Source of the DNA: Robertmurraya dakarensis
Lineage (GTDB): Bacteria > Bacillota > Bacilli > Bacillales > Cytobacillaceae
Length of the DNA: 64,000 bases
NCBI RefSeq assembly: GCF_900156875.1
Contig: NZ_LT707409.1
Location: 1,590,046-1,654,045, forward strand
Direction of reading: 5' to 3'
The stretch's first letter is position 1; each line of letters opens with the position of its first letter. This document shows, in pieces, positions 18,921 to 26,995 of the stretch. Made by a program: the position numbers and the translations under genes. Below the pieces are notes generated by a model. That model saw only the letters and a list, made by a program, of their open reading frames with translations. It was not told the DNA's origin and searched no databases.

Positions 18921-19059
18921 CATCTTTATCCATTAGTTCCATTTCAGCTTTCATTCTCTCTTCCTCTTCATCAACACTGATTCTTGCTATTTGTTCTACA
19001 AGTTGGTGATGTACAATGTCCATATCTTCTTGACATTCGAAAGGCTGCTTTTTCTCCAT
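18904..19059 (-). CDS. hypothetical 51-residue acidic helical protein
   Basis: Not recognised. It begins MEKKQPFECQEDMDIVHH and is acidic, with a helical, coiled-coil-like centre (HHQLVEQIARISVDEEEERM) and a charged tail rich in Met, Glu and Asp. An AAAGGAGTG ribosome site lies about 11 nt before the ATG. A dedicated terminator starts within the last codons, and a 7-bp inverted repeat (CTTTGAT/ATCAAAG, 19076-19095) lies across the ribosome-site region. Those flanking signals support a real single-gene unit. No function can be given. Confidence 0.55.
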   Translation of the reverse strand: MEKKQPFECQEDMDIVHHQLVEQIARISVDEEEERMKAEMELMDKDEDNQP

Positions 19060-19209
19060 ATTCTTAATTACACTCCTTTGATCTTGAAATCAAAGCATCA
19101 TAAAATAAGCATTTCGTAAACATTTAATTGCTCTTCTTTTGTTTGTTATAGTGTCCCCTTATGCTGAAAATGAATGCATGAAAAATGAATCATATTAAAG
19201 CTTCAGCAG

Positions 19210-19782
19210 CTATTGAAACTTTATTCCTGTTAGTTTCGAAATCGATTTACAAAACTTAAACCAATCTTTTGGAAAGCATTGTAATCCTTCACTTTCATAG
19301 ACTGTCGCTTTTGTTCTTAGTTTCACACTCCAACTCGTCCCATCTAATACCAATGAATCTGGCTGGTAATCTTGTTCCCAGTCCCAGATCTTCAAACGGT
19401 ATATCTCTTTCTTAAATTCTTCCACGCTTCCAACGTTATACACACGCTGCCTTTCTTTCGGCTGTGGAGAATCAAAGATCAGATCAAAAAAGTAAAACCT
19501 ATTTCTAGAAAAATCAACGGTTAGCTTATAGGATGGCCCAAGTATTCCTGCAATATATACGGAAAGAGAAAGAAATTCTTTTTCTTCACGGATTGAAACA
19601 AGATCATTTTCAACTGAAAACAAGTCCTTTTTCCTGCTAACAACGGACTTAATATGTGAAAGCTGTACAGGTCTTTTGCGAGGACTATTAAGCGGCATTT
19701 CGTTCAACTCATTCAAAATCGAAGTGAAAGTCACTGGACCTTTTTTATCGATGATGTCTAGAATTATTTCATACATATTCAT
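19210..19782 (-). CDS. hypothetical protein with N-terminal winged-helix-like domain
   Basis: A 190-residue protein. Residues 1-65 look like a HARE-HTH-type winged helix (YEIILDIIDKKGPVTFTSILNEL, then PVQLSHIKSVVSRKKDLFSVENDLVSI), a fold that reads DNA or partners in transcription or DNA-modification contexts. The C-terminal 125 residues (LTVDFSRNRFYFFDLI and LKIWDWEQDY) form an unrecognised alpha/beta domain. The frame opens at a TTG at 19800; the ATG at 19782 is preferred, 10 nt after AAGGA. It stands alone between small unknown genes. The HTH call is by pattern only. Confidence 0.6.
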   Translation of the reverse strand: MNMYEIILDIIDKKGPVTFTSILNELNEMPLNSPRKRPVQLSHIKSVVSRKKDLFSVENDLVSIREEKEFLSLSVYIAGILGPSYKLTVDFSRNRFYFFDLIFDSPQPKERQRVYNVGSVEEFKKEIYRLKIWDWEQDYQPDSLVLDGTSWSVKLRTKATVYESEGLQCFPKDWFKFCKSISKLTGIKFQ

Positions 19783-19952
19783 TGTAATCATTTCCTTCAA
19801 ATTTATATCAAAACAAGTAAAATGAATAACATCTAATTAATATAAGTACCATGAAACTTGTCCAAAATCATTCTAAAGAATATCTTTTTTAAAATTATAA
19901 GGGATTAAACTTTAAATGAATGTAACAAATGACACGTTCACGAATATTTTAC

Positions 19953-19990
19953 AAAAAAAAAATTAACCCCCAAGCTCCGGGCGGTTAATT
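19953..19990 (-). terminator. intrinsic terminator of the coiled-coil gene
   Basis: Arms AATTAACC (19961-19968) and GGTTAATT (19983-19990) with inner GC pairing, followed on the minus strand by a long T run. It overlaps the end of the upstream gene. Confidence 0.8.
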
Positions 19991-20329
19991 TTTATGATTT
20001 TTAAGCGTCAGTATTTCTTCTTCAGTTTTTGCAATCTTTAGAAGTTGGCTGTCCATTCTTCGGTTAATTTGTTCAACATGGCTTTGATAGGTCTTTTCGA
20101 ATCTCGTAATCGCACCTTCAATAGCATTGATAATTTTCGGCTGTTCTCCTAATTTTTGAACTAATTCTTTTATGTCTGTAATATCAATTTGATTTACTGT
20201 CACTCGATGCTCAATACTATCTACTTTTTCAAGCCTTGCCAGTCTAGTTTCAATTGTATTAAGTTTCTTTTCGAAATTTTCATTCATATTATGAAGTAGT
20301 TGTACTACTTGTTGAAGTTCATTTTCCAT
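19985..20329 (-). CDS. hypothetical coiled-coil protein
   Basis: A 114-residue soluble protein that is almost wholly helical. Heptad patterns run through ELQQVVQLLHNMNENFEKKLN, TIETRLARLEK, DITDIKELVQKL and SQLLKIAKTEEEILTLKNH. The ATG at 20329 follows AAGGGGG by 9 nt; the open frame extends 29 codons further, but the extension is low-complexity and lacks a better ribosome site. The function is unknown. It is divergent from the next small gene (20467). Confidence 0.6.
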   Translation of the reverse strand: MENELQQVVQLLHNMNENFEKKLNTIETRLARLEKVDSIEHRVTVNQIDITDIKELVQKLGEQPKIINAIEGAITRFEKTYQSHVEQINRRMDSQLLKIAKTEEEILTLKNHKN

Positions 20330-20466
20330 GCTGCCATGCCCCCTTATATTTTCTATTGTACCATTATCACCATTCCTATTATGTTTAATATTTTGTCTGT
20401 TTCTTGACATTAGCAAACATAATAATAGCCGATAATGCTCAATATAACTTCGAGGAGGTGGATGCT

Positions 20467-20664
20467 ATGGAGCAAAATCAACCAGGCAGTAAACAAATGC
20501 CGGATTTTAAAGAATTGACAGATCGAATGATTGCCAAACCTTCTACTTCACCAAAGCTGGTAATCAAAACAAACTTAGATCCTAAAACAATTGCCGATGA
20601 AAATCCCTATTATCATCAGCAAGGAAACGACGAAAAAGAATTCACGGAATACTTTGATGAGTGA
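20467..20664 (+). CDS. hypothetical 65-residue hydrophilic protein
   Basis: Not recognised. A polar, Pro/Asn/Gln/Asp-rich protein without hydrophobic segments, with MPDFKELTDRMIAKP in the first half and NPYYHQQGNDEKEF near the end. The ATG at 20467 is chosen for the AGGAGG eight nucleotides upstream; the longer frame from 20404 has no ribosome site. A hairpin terminator follows directly. Its composition is similar to small cytosolic proteins of spore formers, but no function can be given. Confidence 0.55.
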   Translation: MEQNQPGSKQMPDFKELTDRMIAKPSTSPKLVIKTNLDPKTIADENPYYHQQGNDEKEFTEYFDE

Positions 20665-20670
20665 TTCTCA

Positions 20671-20718
20671 GACTCGATGATGGTATATATTACCAAAATC
20701 GAGTCAGTTTCTTTTTAA
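20671..20718 (+). terminator. hairpin terminator
   Basis: GACTCGAT (20671-20678) pairs with ATCGAGTC (20698-20705) and encloses a second palindrome, TGGTATATATTACCA. A T-rich tract follows. Confidence 0.7.
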
Positions 20719-20746
20719 AGTGCTTTTAATTTGTGAAGGTATAAAA

Positions 20747-21769
20747 TTACGATAAGGGTACCTCAAAAATAACCTTTGTGCCTTTTCCTGGTTTAGATGT
20801 AATCGTTAGTTCACCTTGAACTGCACGACTTCTTTCTTCCATGCTGAATAAGCCTACTCCACGTGTCAGCAAACTCATATCAAAGCCTTTCCCATCATCT
20901 TCAACCATCACACGCACGATGCCATCTATCTGCCGAATAGTGACAGCCACCTCATCTGCATCAGCATATTTACGTGTATTTGTCAGTGCCTCTTGTATAA
21001 TTCGGTAAATCGCAATCTCTTTATTCATTGGTAGTCTTTTATCCAATGAACACTCAAAGCGGACATCTATCCCGTAGTGCTCTGAGCAGCGGCTTAAATA
21101 ACTTCGAATAGCGGGAACTAAACCCAGATCATCAAGTACAGACGGACGAAGTTCCCATGAAATTTCACGAATTTCTTGTATTAAATCGGTAGCTTCTTTT
21201 TGCATCTGATCGATTAAAGGATGGTTTATTTGTGATTGTAAAATATTAATCGTTATAAGATGACTATAAAGATTTTGACCGATCCCATCATGTAAATCCC
21301 TAGAAAGCCTTTTCCGTTCCTCTTCCTGAACGTCGATCAATTTCAGCGTCATCTCTTGAAGCTCTTCTTCCATTTCCTTTCGTTTCGTAATTTCATAACG
21401 AATCGCTAAATACTGATAGGGACTCCCATCCTCTTTAAGAAATGGCACGATGGTTGTATCCACCCAATAATATGAACCATCCTTTGCACGATTTCGTATC
21501 TCGCCTTTCCATACATTACCTGAAGAAATCGTTCTCCATAAATTCTTAAAAAACTCCTTAGAATGGTAGCCAGAATTAACAATTCGATGGTCTTCTCCAA
21601 CTAATTCTTCCCTGGAATATTTAGATATCTCACAAAATTTATCGTTCACATGCTGTATAATCCCTCGTTCATTTGTATACGCAACAATGGCTGATTCATC
21701 TAATGCATATTTTAAATCAAATAGCTCTTTGTATGCATTTGCACCATCTGATTGTTGTGGCTTTTCCAC
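20747..21769 (-). CDS. PAS-domain sensor histidine kinase, NreB-like (HisKA_3)
   Basis: A soluble 340-residue kinase. Residues about 20-140 are a PAS domain (AYTNERGIIQHVNDKFCEIS, HRIVNSGYHSKEFF, NVWKGEIRNRAKDGSYYWVD) like the flavin-binding PAS of NifL/Aer/MmoS. Next comes a HisKA_3 box with the phospho-histidine in SRDLHDGIGQNLYSHL and a HATPase domain (N box, EDDGKGFD G1 box). Known NreB senses oxygen with four PAS cysteines; only one cysteine is present here, so a flavin or another cofactor is more likely. The start is the GTG at 21769, whose AGGTGG lies in the last codons of the GAF gene 4 nt upstream. Partner regulator: 22242-22895. Confidence 0.85.
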   Translation of the reverse strand: MEKPQQSDGANAYKELFDLKYALDESAIVAYTNERGIIQHVNDKFCEISKYSREELVGEDHRIVNSGYHSKEFFKNLWRTISSGNVWKGEIRNRAKDGSYYWVDTTIVPFLKEDGSPYQYLAIRYEITKRKEMEEELQEMTLKLIDVQEEERKRLSRDLHDGIGQNLYSHLITINILQSQINHPLIDQMQKEATDLIQEIREISWELRPSVLDDLGLVPAIRSYLSRCSEHYGIDVRFECSLDKRLPMNKEIAIYRIIQEALTNTRKYADADEVAVTIRQIDGIVRVMVEDDGKGFDMSLLTRGVGLFSMEERSRAVQGELTITSKPGKGTKVIFEVPLS

Positions 21770-21773
21770 GTTG

Positions 21774-22226
21774 TCACCACCTGTCTTCATCCAAATGAGT
21801 ATTCATCAATTCTTCTATTTTAATAGCTGCTTTTTGAACGCTCTTTTGTTGTTCTTCCTCGAAAATACGCTTATTCTTTCTTTCCCCGACTAATAAAACA
21901 CCCTTAGCAATCCCATTGAGATGAATGGGTACCGCATAAGAATGCAATAAGTTTTCAGCTAACATAATCGGATATTCAAGTGCTTTTCCTAATATGTTAT
22001 TTGGAAAATCAGCAATCATCATCGGCCTGTCTGTTGATATGACACGACCTGCAATTCCCTTTCCATATCGAACTGTTATCCTTTTATATTTGTCATTGCG
22101 GTTTCCTGCTGCGACTAGCCATCTAATATTTGGTCCTATTCTATCTTGAAAAGCATAGCCAACAAAATCACATTGTATATGTAATAATAGCTCATCACAA
22201 ACTCGAGCAATTGATTTATTTTTCAT
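21774..22226 (-). CDS. GAF-domain protein, NreA-like nitrate receptor candidate
   Basis: A 150-residue single GAF domain (VCDELLLHIQCDFVGYAFQDRIG, RYGKGIAGRVISTDRPMMIAD, YAVPIHLNGIAKGVLLVGERK). In Staphylococcus, NreA is a GAF protein that binds nitrate and restrains NreB. The position between an NreC-like regulator and an NreB-like kinase, 15 nt and 4 nt from its neighbours, and the nearby nitrate genes make this the likely counterpart. The nitrate ligand is inferred from context, not read from residues. Confidence 0.8.
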   Translation of the reverse strand: MKNKSIARVCDELLLHIQCDFVGYAFQDRIGPNIRWLVAAGNRNDKYKRITVRYGKGIAGRVISTDRPMMIADFPNNILGKALEYPIMLAENLLHSYAVPIHLNGIAKGVLLVGERKNKRIFEEEQQKSVQKAAIKIEELMNTHLDEDRW

Positions 22227-22241
22227 GTCAATAGTCGTCCT

Positions 22242-22895
22242 TTATAACCCGTATCCTAGTAAACCCTTTTTTAAAGCATAGGCAACTAACTCTGGTCTCG
22301 TTTTCATCTGAAGCTTTTCCATTAAATTACCTTTATGTGTTTCGACTGTTTTTACGCTAATGCCCAGTTGTTCAGCGATATCTTTATTGGCATATCCCTT
22401 TGCGATTAGTGTAAGCACTTCTCTTTCACGATCTGATAGAATATTAAAGGGATCCGCATCACCATTCTTCGCATTGTTTAAGTACTCTTCCATTAATCGT
22501 TTGGTTGCAGACGGATGAAGATAAGCATCTCCGTTTGATACTGATAAAATAGCCTGAATAAGTTCATCATGAGGAGCACTTTTTAAAATACAGCCGGAAG
22601 CTCCTGCTTGTATAGCGCGAAACAAATATTCTTCATCATCGTGCATCGTTAATATTAATATAGATATTTCTGGCAATTGTTTCTTTAATTCAGATGTAGC
22701 TGAAAGACCATCCTTTCCATGAGGCATGCTCAAATCCATTAAGATCACATCAGGTGTGAGTTCTTTAGCCTTTTCTATCCCCTCATTTCCTTCGGATGCC
22801 TCTCCAACCACCTCCATTTGCGGGTGATTATTTAAAAGCATTTTTAATCCCATTCGAACGACAGCATGATCGTCTACAAGCAAAATTTTTATCAA
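22242..22895 (-). CDS. LuxR-type response regulator, NreC-like
   Basis: A 217-residue regulator. The receiver domain has acidic DD at residues 8-9, the phosphorylated Asp54 in VILMDLSMP, a conserved Thr in LILTMHDDEEYL and Lys in CILKSAP. The C-terminal LuxR helix-turn-helix (LSDREREVLTLIAKGYANKDIAEQLGISVKTVETHKGN) ends the protein. It is flanked by two HisKA_3 kinases and a GAF protein. It probably activates the nitrate operon upstream at 23.8-30.2 kb and perhaps its own genes. Confidence 0.88.
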   Translation of the reverse strand: MIKILLVDDHAVVRMGLKMLLNNHPQMEVVGEASEGNEGIEKAKELTPDVILMDLSMPHGKDGLSATSELKKQLPEISILILTMHDDEEYLFRAIQAGASGCILKSAPHDELIQAILSVSNGDAYLHPSATKRLMEEYLNNAKNGDADPFNILSDREREVLTLIAKGYANKDIAEQLGISVKTVETHKGNLMEKLQMKTRPELVAYALKKGLLGYGL

Positions 22896-22921
22896 ATCCT
22901 GTTCCCCCTAAACACGGTTGC

Positions 22922-23575
22922 CTACGATTGCAACGGTAAAAATAATTTAATAACCGTTCCTTCCCCTATAACTGATGATATGATGCAATTTCCACCAATA
23001 ATTTTCATTCTTTCTATCATCGCTGCTATCCCAGCTGACTGTTGAACTTCTTTATCTACATCAAAACCCTTACCAAAATCCTTAACAAGGATTTCAAGGC
23101 AATCAGACTTCCAGACTACATTGATTTCGATTTGTAGGGAATCAGCATACTTTGCGATATTTACCAATGCTTCTTGACAGACCCGAAACAAAGTCATCCG
23201 ATGATGTTCGGGTAACCGGCTTTCTGTCCCATCGTTAATGAAATCAACTAAAATACCGTAAGTAGAGGTGTATAGCTTTAAATAGCTTTTCAAGGCAGGA
23301 ATAAATCCTAATGTCGTTAGAGTTGGAGGATGTAATTCAACCGCTAACAGGCGAACCTCTTGAATGGTCTTTTCCAACAATTCTCCCATTTCGTGGATAT
23401 ATCCTTTCAAACTATCTCCTTCCACACTTGTCTCTAAAAATTGAAATCCAGTAAACACACTATATAATGTCTGCCCTACACCCTCATGCAGTTCTAGGGC
23501 GATTCGTTTTATTTCCTCTTCTTGAGATTGAATTATATAAGAGCTAATTTGATTTCTAGAAGGTAAACTCTCCAT
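22922..23575 (-). CDS. soluble HisKA_3 histidine kinase without sensor domain
   Basis: A 217-residue protein that consists only of the transmitter. It has an HisKA_3 box with histidine in RIALELHEGVGQTLYS (about residue 30), the helical dimerisation region, then HATPase with an N box (RVCQEALVNIAKYA), G1 (KDFGKGFD) and G2 (AGIAAMIERM) boxes. No transmembrane or input domain is visible. It is the first gene of the four-gene regulatory cluster, 26 nt before the response regulator. Having two kinases of one class for a single regulator is unusual; it may phosphorylate, dephosphorylate or heterodimerise with the PAS kinase. Confidence 0.82.
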   Translation of the reverse strand: MESLPSRNQISSYIIQSQEEEIKRIALELHEGVGQTLYSVFTGFQFLETSVEGDSLKGYIHEMGELLEKTIQEVRLLAVELHPPTLTTLGFIPALKSYLKLYTSTYGILVDFINDGTESRLPEHHRMTLFRVCQEALVNIAKYADSLQIEINVVWKSDCLEILVKDFGKGFDVDKEVQQSAGIAAMIERMKIIGGNCIISSVIGEGTVIKLFLPLQS

Positions 23576-23731
23576 CGGATTTCCCCTTACCCCTTGTTTT
23601 TATAGGCTTAATGTACACAATTCTATCATAATATACCATATAGATTAAAATCTCATTACATCAAACATAATAAGTTAATTTTCCTTATAATAAACATTTC
23701 AAAAAAGAATGAAAGTGATAAATATCTTTAC

Positions 23732-23779
23732 AAAAAAATGACCAGCTCTCCTATTGATAAACATGGAAGAGCGGTCATT
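23732..23779 (-). terminator. terminator between narK and the regulatory genes
   Basis: On the minus strand AATGACCGCTCTTCC pairs with GGAGAGCTGGTCATT and is followed by seven T. It ends the nitrate operon, so the regulatory genes have their own promoter in 23580-23730. Confidence 0.85.
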
Positions 23780-23826
23780 CTTAGATCCATAGAAGTTCGT
23801 ATTTCGGACTACTGCAGCCCTGTTTT

Positions 23827-25134
23827 CTATGACGCTTTTGCAATTTTCACTTGTTTTTTCGCTGTTCTTTGGTAATAGTACCAGTTTAGAGCCATTGAAA
23901 TGATATATAATGCGATAAAGAAATAAAGTGCTGTTACTGGTGATCCCGTTGCGCTTGTTGACCAGCCAAATAATTGTGGAATAAAATAAGATCCATATGC
24001 AGCAAAGGCAGCTGTGATTCCTAATACAGGTGCCGCTTCTTTCGGAACAAAGATCTCTGGGATCATTTGGAATGTTGAACCAGAACCAATACCAGAAGCG
24101 AGGAACAAAATTAAGAATGACGCCAGGAATCCTGCAAACTCTTTTGCATTAGTAAAATAAATAACTCCACCTGCACCAATAATCATGACGATAAATACCC
24201 AAGCTGTAACAACTGCTCCGCCAAGCTTATCCGAAATCCATCCACCAACAGGTCTTGCTGCTGCTGCTAGTAGAGCACCCAAGAAAGCAAGAGACACATG
24301 TTCAGGAAATTGAGAGCGAAGAAGCAGTGGAAAAGCTGCTGAATATCCGATGAATGAACCAAAAGTTGCTACATATAATACGGTCATGATCCATGTATGT
24401 TTTCTTTTTAAAACAACAAATTGATCTGCAACTGATTGACTAGTATTTGGAAGATTATCCATTCCAAAATAAGCGACAATCGTCATAATGATAATTGGGA
24501 TTACCCAGATGAATGCTGCATTTTGCAGCCAAACGGTTTCACCATTAGCCATTACTTGACCTTCTCCAATAAATGCAAACGTGCTAGATGCAATAATAAG
24601 CGGTGTAACAAATTGGACAACAGAAACTCCCATGTTTCCTAAGCCGCCATTGATCCCAAGTGCTGTTCCTTTTTCGGATTTTGGGAAGAAGAAACTCAAA
24701 TTTGATGAAGAAGAAGAAAAGTTTCCTCCACCCAATCCGCAAAGTGCTGCTAACAAGAGCATGACAGAATAGGGTGTTTCTGGGTTTTGCACAGCAAAAC
24801 CGATTCCGATAGCAGGGATGATTAGTACGGCTGTAGAAAATACCGTCCAGTTTCTACCTCCAAATTTACCAACCCCAAAAGTATAAATAAAACGAAGTGT
24901 TGCCCCTACTAGTCCTGGAATCGCAGCCAATGTAAACAATTGCTCTTGTGTATAAGTAAATCCTGCTTCCCCTAAGCTTGCTGCTACTACAGACCAAATT
25001 TGCCAAACGATAAAAGCTAGCATTAAGGAAGGCACAGAAATTGAAAGGTTCCTTTTTGCATGCTTTTTACCTGTCTCTTGCCAAAACGTTGGATCTTCTG
25101 GTGTCCAGCTTGTAATCCGCTTATTTTTACTCAT
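23827..25134 (-). CDS. narK: nitrate/nitrite MFS transporter, NarK type
   Basis: A 435-residue transporter with 12 expected transmembrane segments. It has the nitrate-porter signatures: Arg in GATLRFIYTFGVGKFGGRNW after helix 2, and the glycine/serine-rich GLGGGNFSSSSSNLSFF with GTALGINGGLGNMGVS in helices 4-5. It would import nitrate and/or export nitrite for the reductase encoded upstream in the same operon. It overlaps the preceding small gene by 4 nt and is the last gene before the terminator. Confidence 0.92.
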   Translation of the reverse strand: MSKNKRITSWTPEDPTFWQETGKKHAKRNLSISVPSLMLAFIVWQIWSVVAASLGEAGFTYTQEQLFTLAAIPGLVGATLRFIYTFGVGKFGGRNWTVFSTAVLIIPAIGIGFAVQNPETPYSVMLLLAALCGLGGGNFSSSSSNLSFFFPKSEKGTALGINGGLGNMGVSVVQFVTPLIIASSTFAFIGEGQVMANGETVWLQNAAFIWVIPIIIMTIVAYFGMDNLPNTSQSVADQFVVLKRKHTWIMTVLYVATFGSFIGYSAAFPLLLRSQFPEHVSLAFLGALLAAAARPVGGWISDKLGGAVVTAWVFIVMIIGAGGVIYFTNAKEFAGFLASFLILFLASGIGSGSTFQMIPEIFVPKEAAPVLGITAAFAAYGSYFIPQLFGWSTSATGSPVTALYFFIALYIISMALNWYYYQRTAKKQVKIAKAS

Positions 25135-25415
25135 TGTTCTTCTACCCTTCTAATAATATAGGTTAAATTACTTAACTGGTCATAGGCACTCCACTGCTTG
25201 TCCTCAAATAAGACCGTTGAACCAAGGGGGACTGCAAAGAATTTTTGTTGATCAAAGTAGATTCGGACATGTGTATGATCGGGACATAACTCTACTTTTG
25301 TAACTTCTTTACGGATGAACGGGGCACGATCATCGCCTTCCTCATCTTGAATCGCTACTTCTACAGCTGCTGACGCTATAAATTCCGATAAACGTTGTAA
25401 ATTAATGAGTTCCAC
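25131..25415 (-). CDS. hypothetical protein of the nitrate operon (94 residues)
   Basis: Not recognised. A small soluble protein with a mixed alpha/beta pattern: EFIASAAVEVAIQDEE, then FIRKEVTKVELCPDHTHVRIYFD and AVPLGSTVLFEDKQWSAYD. It starts at a GTG at 25415 about 10 nt after AAAGGA, overlaps the upstream gene by 14 nt and narK by 4 nt, so it is made with the nitrate proteins. It could be an assembly factor or a small subunit, but no motif supports a specific role. Confidence 0.75.
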   Translation of the reverse strand: MELINLQRLSEFIASAAVEVAIQDEEGDDRAPFIRKEVTKVELCPDHTHVRIYFDQQKFFAVPLGSTVLFEDKQWSAYDQLSNLTYIIRRVEEQ

Positions 25416-25713
25416 AGCTGCTGCATCCTTTCTTTACGGGGTAGACGAACATTTTATATCCTTGCAGATACTTCCAAAAATGCTCTCCTCCCCGATCTTC
25501 TAAAAATTCTATTACTTCTTCCTCTGACTGAAATCTGCTCATGCCTTTTACCTCGGCAATCACCATTTCGGCATCGTCAATTTGTTTTTCTTCTAAGTAC
25601 CAATGGAGACGGATCTCTTTAAATAGCTCTGCTAGCATCTCCTGTATATCAGAACCGAAATTTCCTTTCGCCTCTCTTACAAAACAGAAATCCAAAAATG
25701 TTTCACTGTTCAT
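25402..25713 (-). CDS. hypothetical protein of the nitrate operon (103 residues)
   Basis: Not recognised. An acidic, mostly helical protein (DIQEMLAELFKEIRLHWYLEE, EEEVIEFLEDRGGEHFWKYLQG) ending in KKGCSSCGTH, a C-x2-C tail that could bind metal. Molybdoenzyme operons usually encode a TorD/NarJ-type chaperone of about 180-230 residues; this protein occupies the expected gene position but is half that size and shows no clear NarJ motif. It lies 6 nt downstream of the two-helix membrane protein gene. Confidence 0.75.
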   Translation of the reverse strand: MNSETFLDFCFVREAKGNFGSDIQEMLAELFKEIRLHWYLEEKQIDDAEMVIAEVKGMSRFQSEEEVIEFLEDRGGEHFWKYLQGYKMFVYPVKKGCSSCGTH

Positions 25714-25719
25714 ACTAGT

Positions 25720-25911
25720 TCACACCTTCTGTTTTTTATCGCTTTTATAAACGAATAACGCAATTGGGAATACGATCAAGTTTAGTACACAAAAGATAAT
25801 CGCATTTTCATAGTTTTCAAATTTAAACTGGTGAACCATTTTTTGTGTAAAAACAATATTCAGCGCTAAGCACACAAGCAAAATTCCAAAATATATATGT
25901 TTACGATTCAT
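25720..25911 (-). CDS. small two-helix membrane protein of the nitrate operon
   Basis: A 63-residue protein with two hydrophobic segments (about residues 6-22 and 38-55) separated by a polar loop, and a basic C-terminus (KSDKKQKV). Its start overlaps the end of the Rieske gene by 11 nt. It may anchor or assemble the membrane part of the reductase. No family is recognised. Confidence 0.7.
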   Translation of the reverse strand: MNRKHIYFGILLVCLALNIVFTQKMVHQFKFENYENAIIFCVLNLIVFPIALFVYKSDKKQKV

Positions 25912-26425
25912 AGCGCTTCACCCTCACTGCGTAAACTGCACCCTTATCAACTTTCACTTCGATGGTCGGTAATGGACGTCTTGGCGGTCCTGCAGTTGGT
26001 GCCCCTGTTTCAACATCGAATTTGCCATGGTGACATGGACAGAGCATTTCACCTTTTTCCTTTTGCCAAAAAACCGGACACTGTAAATGTGTACAAGCAC
26101 TGTTATAGGCAACAAACTTTTCTTCTGACAGCCTTATTAAAATCGCATCATCATGCTCGCCAGGAAACTTAAAGTCTACCGCTTCCCCTACAGCTATTTT
26201 GTTTAAATCTGCAATTTTTTTGTGGGGATACTCTTTATCTCCTAAACCCATTAATTCTTTCGCTGCAACAGCTCCCCATGGAAGAGAAGAGACAGCGAAT
26301 ACTCCAGCTGCGCCTACAATGGTTTTCATGAATCCGCGTCGATCTAATTTTCTTTCATTGTTGCGATTTATATTATGTGTGTAATTATCTTCATCAAAGG
26401 GGATCCTATTATTTTTGTCTGACAT
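25901..26425 (-). CDS. Tat-exported Rieske [2Fe-2S] protein
   Basis: A 174-residue protein. The N-terminus has a twin-arginine motif, DRRGFMK at about residues 28-34, followed by a hydrophobic stretch, so the folded protein is exported and probably anchored by that helix. The Rieske domain has the two ligand boxes CTHLQCPV and CPCHHGKFD, that is C-x-H and C-x2-H. It lies between the four-cluster ferredoxin-like gene and small operon genes. Such a protein is normal in bc complexes but not in bacterial Nas or Nar operons; an analogous Rieske plus cytochrome b pair is known for haloarchaeal nitrate reductase. Confidence 0.88.
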   Translation of the reverse strand: MSDKNNRIPFDEDNYTHNINRNNERKLDRRGFMKTIVGAAGVFAVSSLPWGAVAAKELMGLGDKEYPHKKIADLNKIAVGEAVDFKFPGEHDDAILIRLSEEKFVAYNSACTHLQCPVFWQKEKGEMLCPCHHGKFDVETGAPTAGPPRRPLPTIEVKVDKGAVYAVRVKRYES

Positions 26426-26437
26426 GATTAATCCCTC

Positions 26438-26995
26438 CTAAAACAATTTCGTTACGCCTTGTAATATACCAGGCAAATTGACTTTTACGTTCGTTTCACT
26501 TTCTAAATGCATGCTTGCAACCCATTTACCGTTATCCAAGTTAAATTGCTTTTGTTTTGCTTCGATCTCTTCATCTGTTAGCCATTGAAGCGTATTTGAC
26601 GGACAAACACTAGCACACATTGGTGGAATACCATCTTTCGTACGATCAATACAGAGGTCACATTTATACATCAGATTTTGTTCTGTATCAAACTTAGGAA
26701 TTCCATAAGGACAGGCAATCGTACAGTTTTGACAGCCGATACATTTTTCCACAAGAGCTGAAAGAACAGCTCCTGTTTCATGAATTTGAATCGCTTGTGC
26801 CGGACAGCTTCTTGCACAGGCCGGGTTCACACAGTGAAGACACATAAGCGGCATCGTTTGTCTGTTAACAAGCGGATTAACATCATAGACATAGTTTCGG
26901 TTTCTTTCATCATGCCCGCCGCACTGTGTGCAGGCAGCGAGGCATGAACGGCAGCCGATACAATTTTCAAGTTCTAAATATAGCCTTTTCTTCAT
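26438..26995 (-). CDS. four-cluster ferredoxin-like electron-transfer subunit
   Basis: A 185-residue iron-sulfur protein of the DmsB/FdhB/NrfC type. Four cysteine groups are visible: CIGCRSCLAAC near residue 12, CLHCVNPACARSC in the first third, CIGCQNCTIACPYG in the middle, and CDLC with CASVCP later, together fitting four [4Fe-4S] clusters. It should carry electrons between the membrane subunit and the molybdenum subunit. There is no export signal, so it works on the cytoplasmic face. Its ATG directly follows the stop of the catalytic gene with no gap. Confidence 0.9.
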   Translation of the reverse strand: MKKRLYLELENCIGCRSCLAACTQCGGHDERNRNYVYDVNPLVNRQTMPLMCLHCVNPACARSCPAQAIQIHETGAVLSALVEKCIGCQNCTIACPYGIPKFDTEQNLMYKCDLCIDRTKDGIPPMCASVCPSNTLQWLTDEEIEAKQKQFNLDNGKWVASMHLESETNVKVNLPGILQGVTKLF

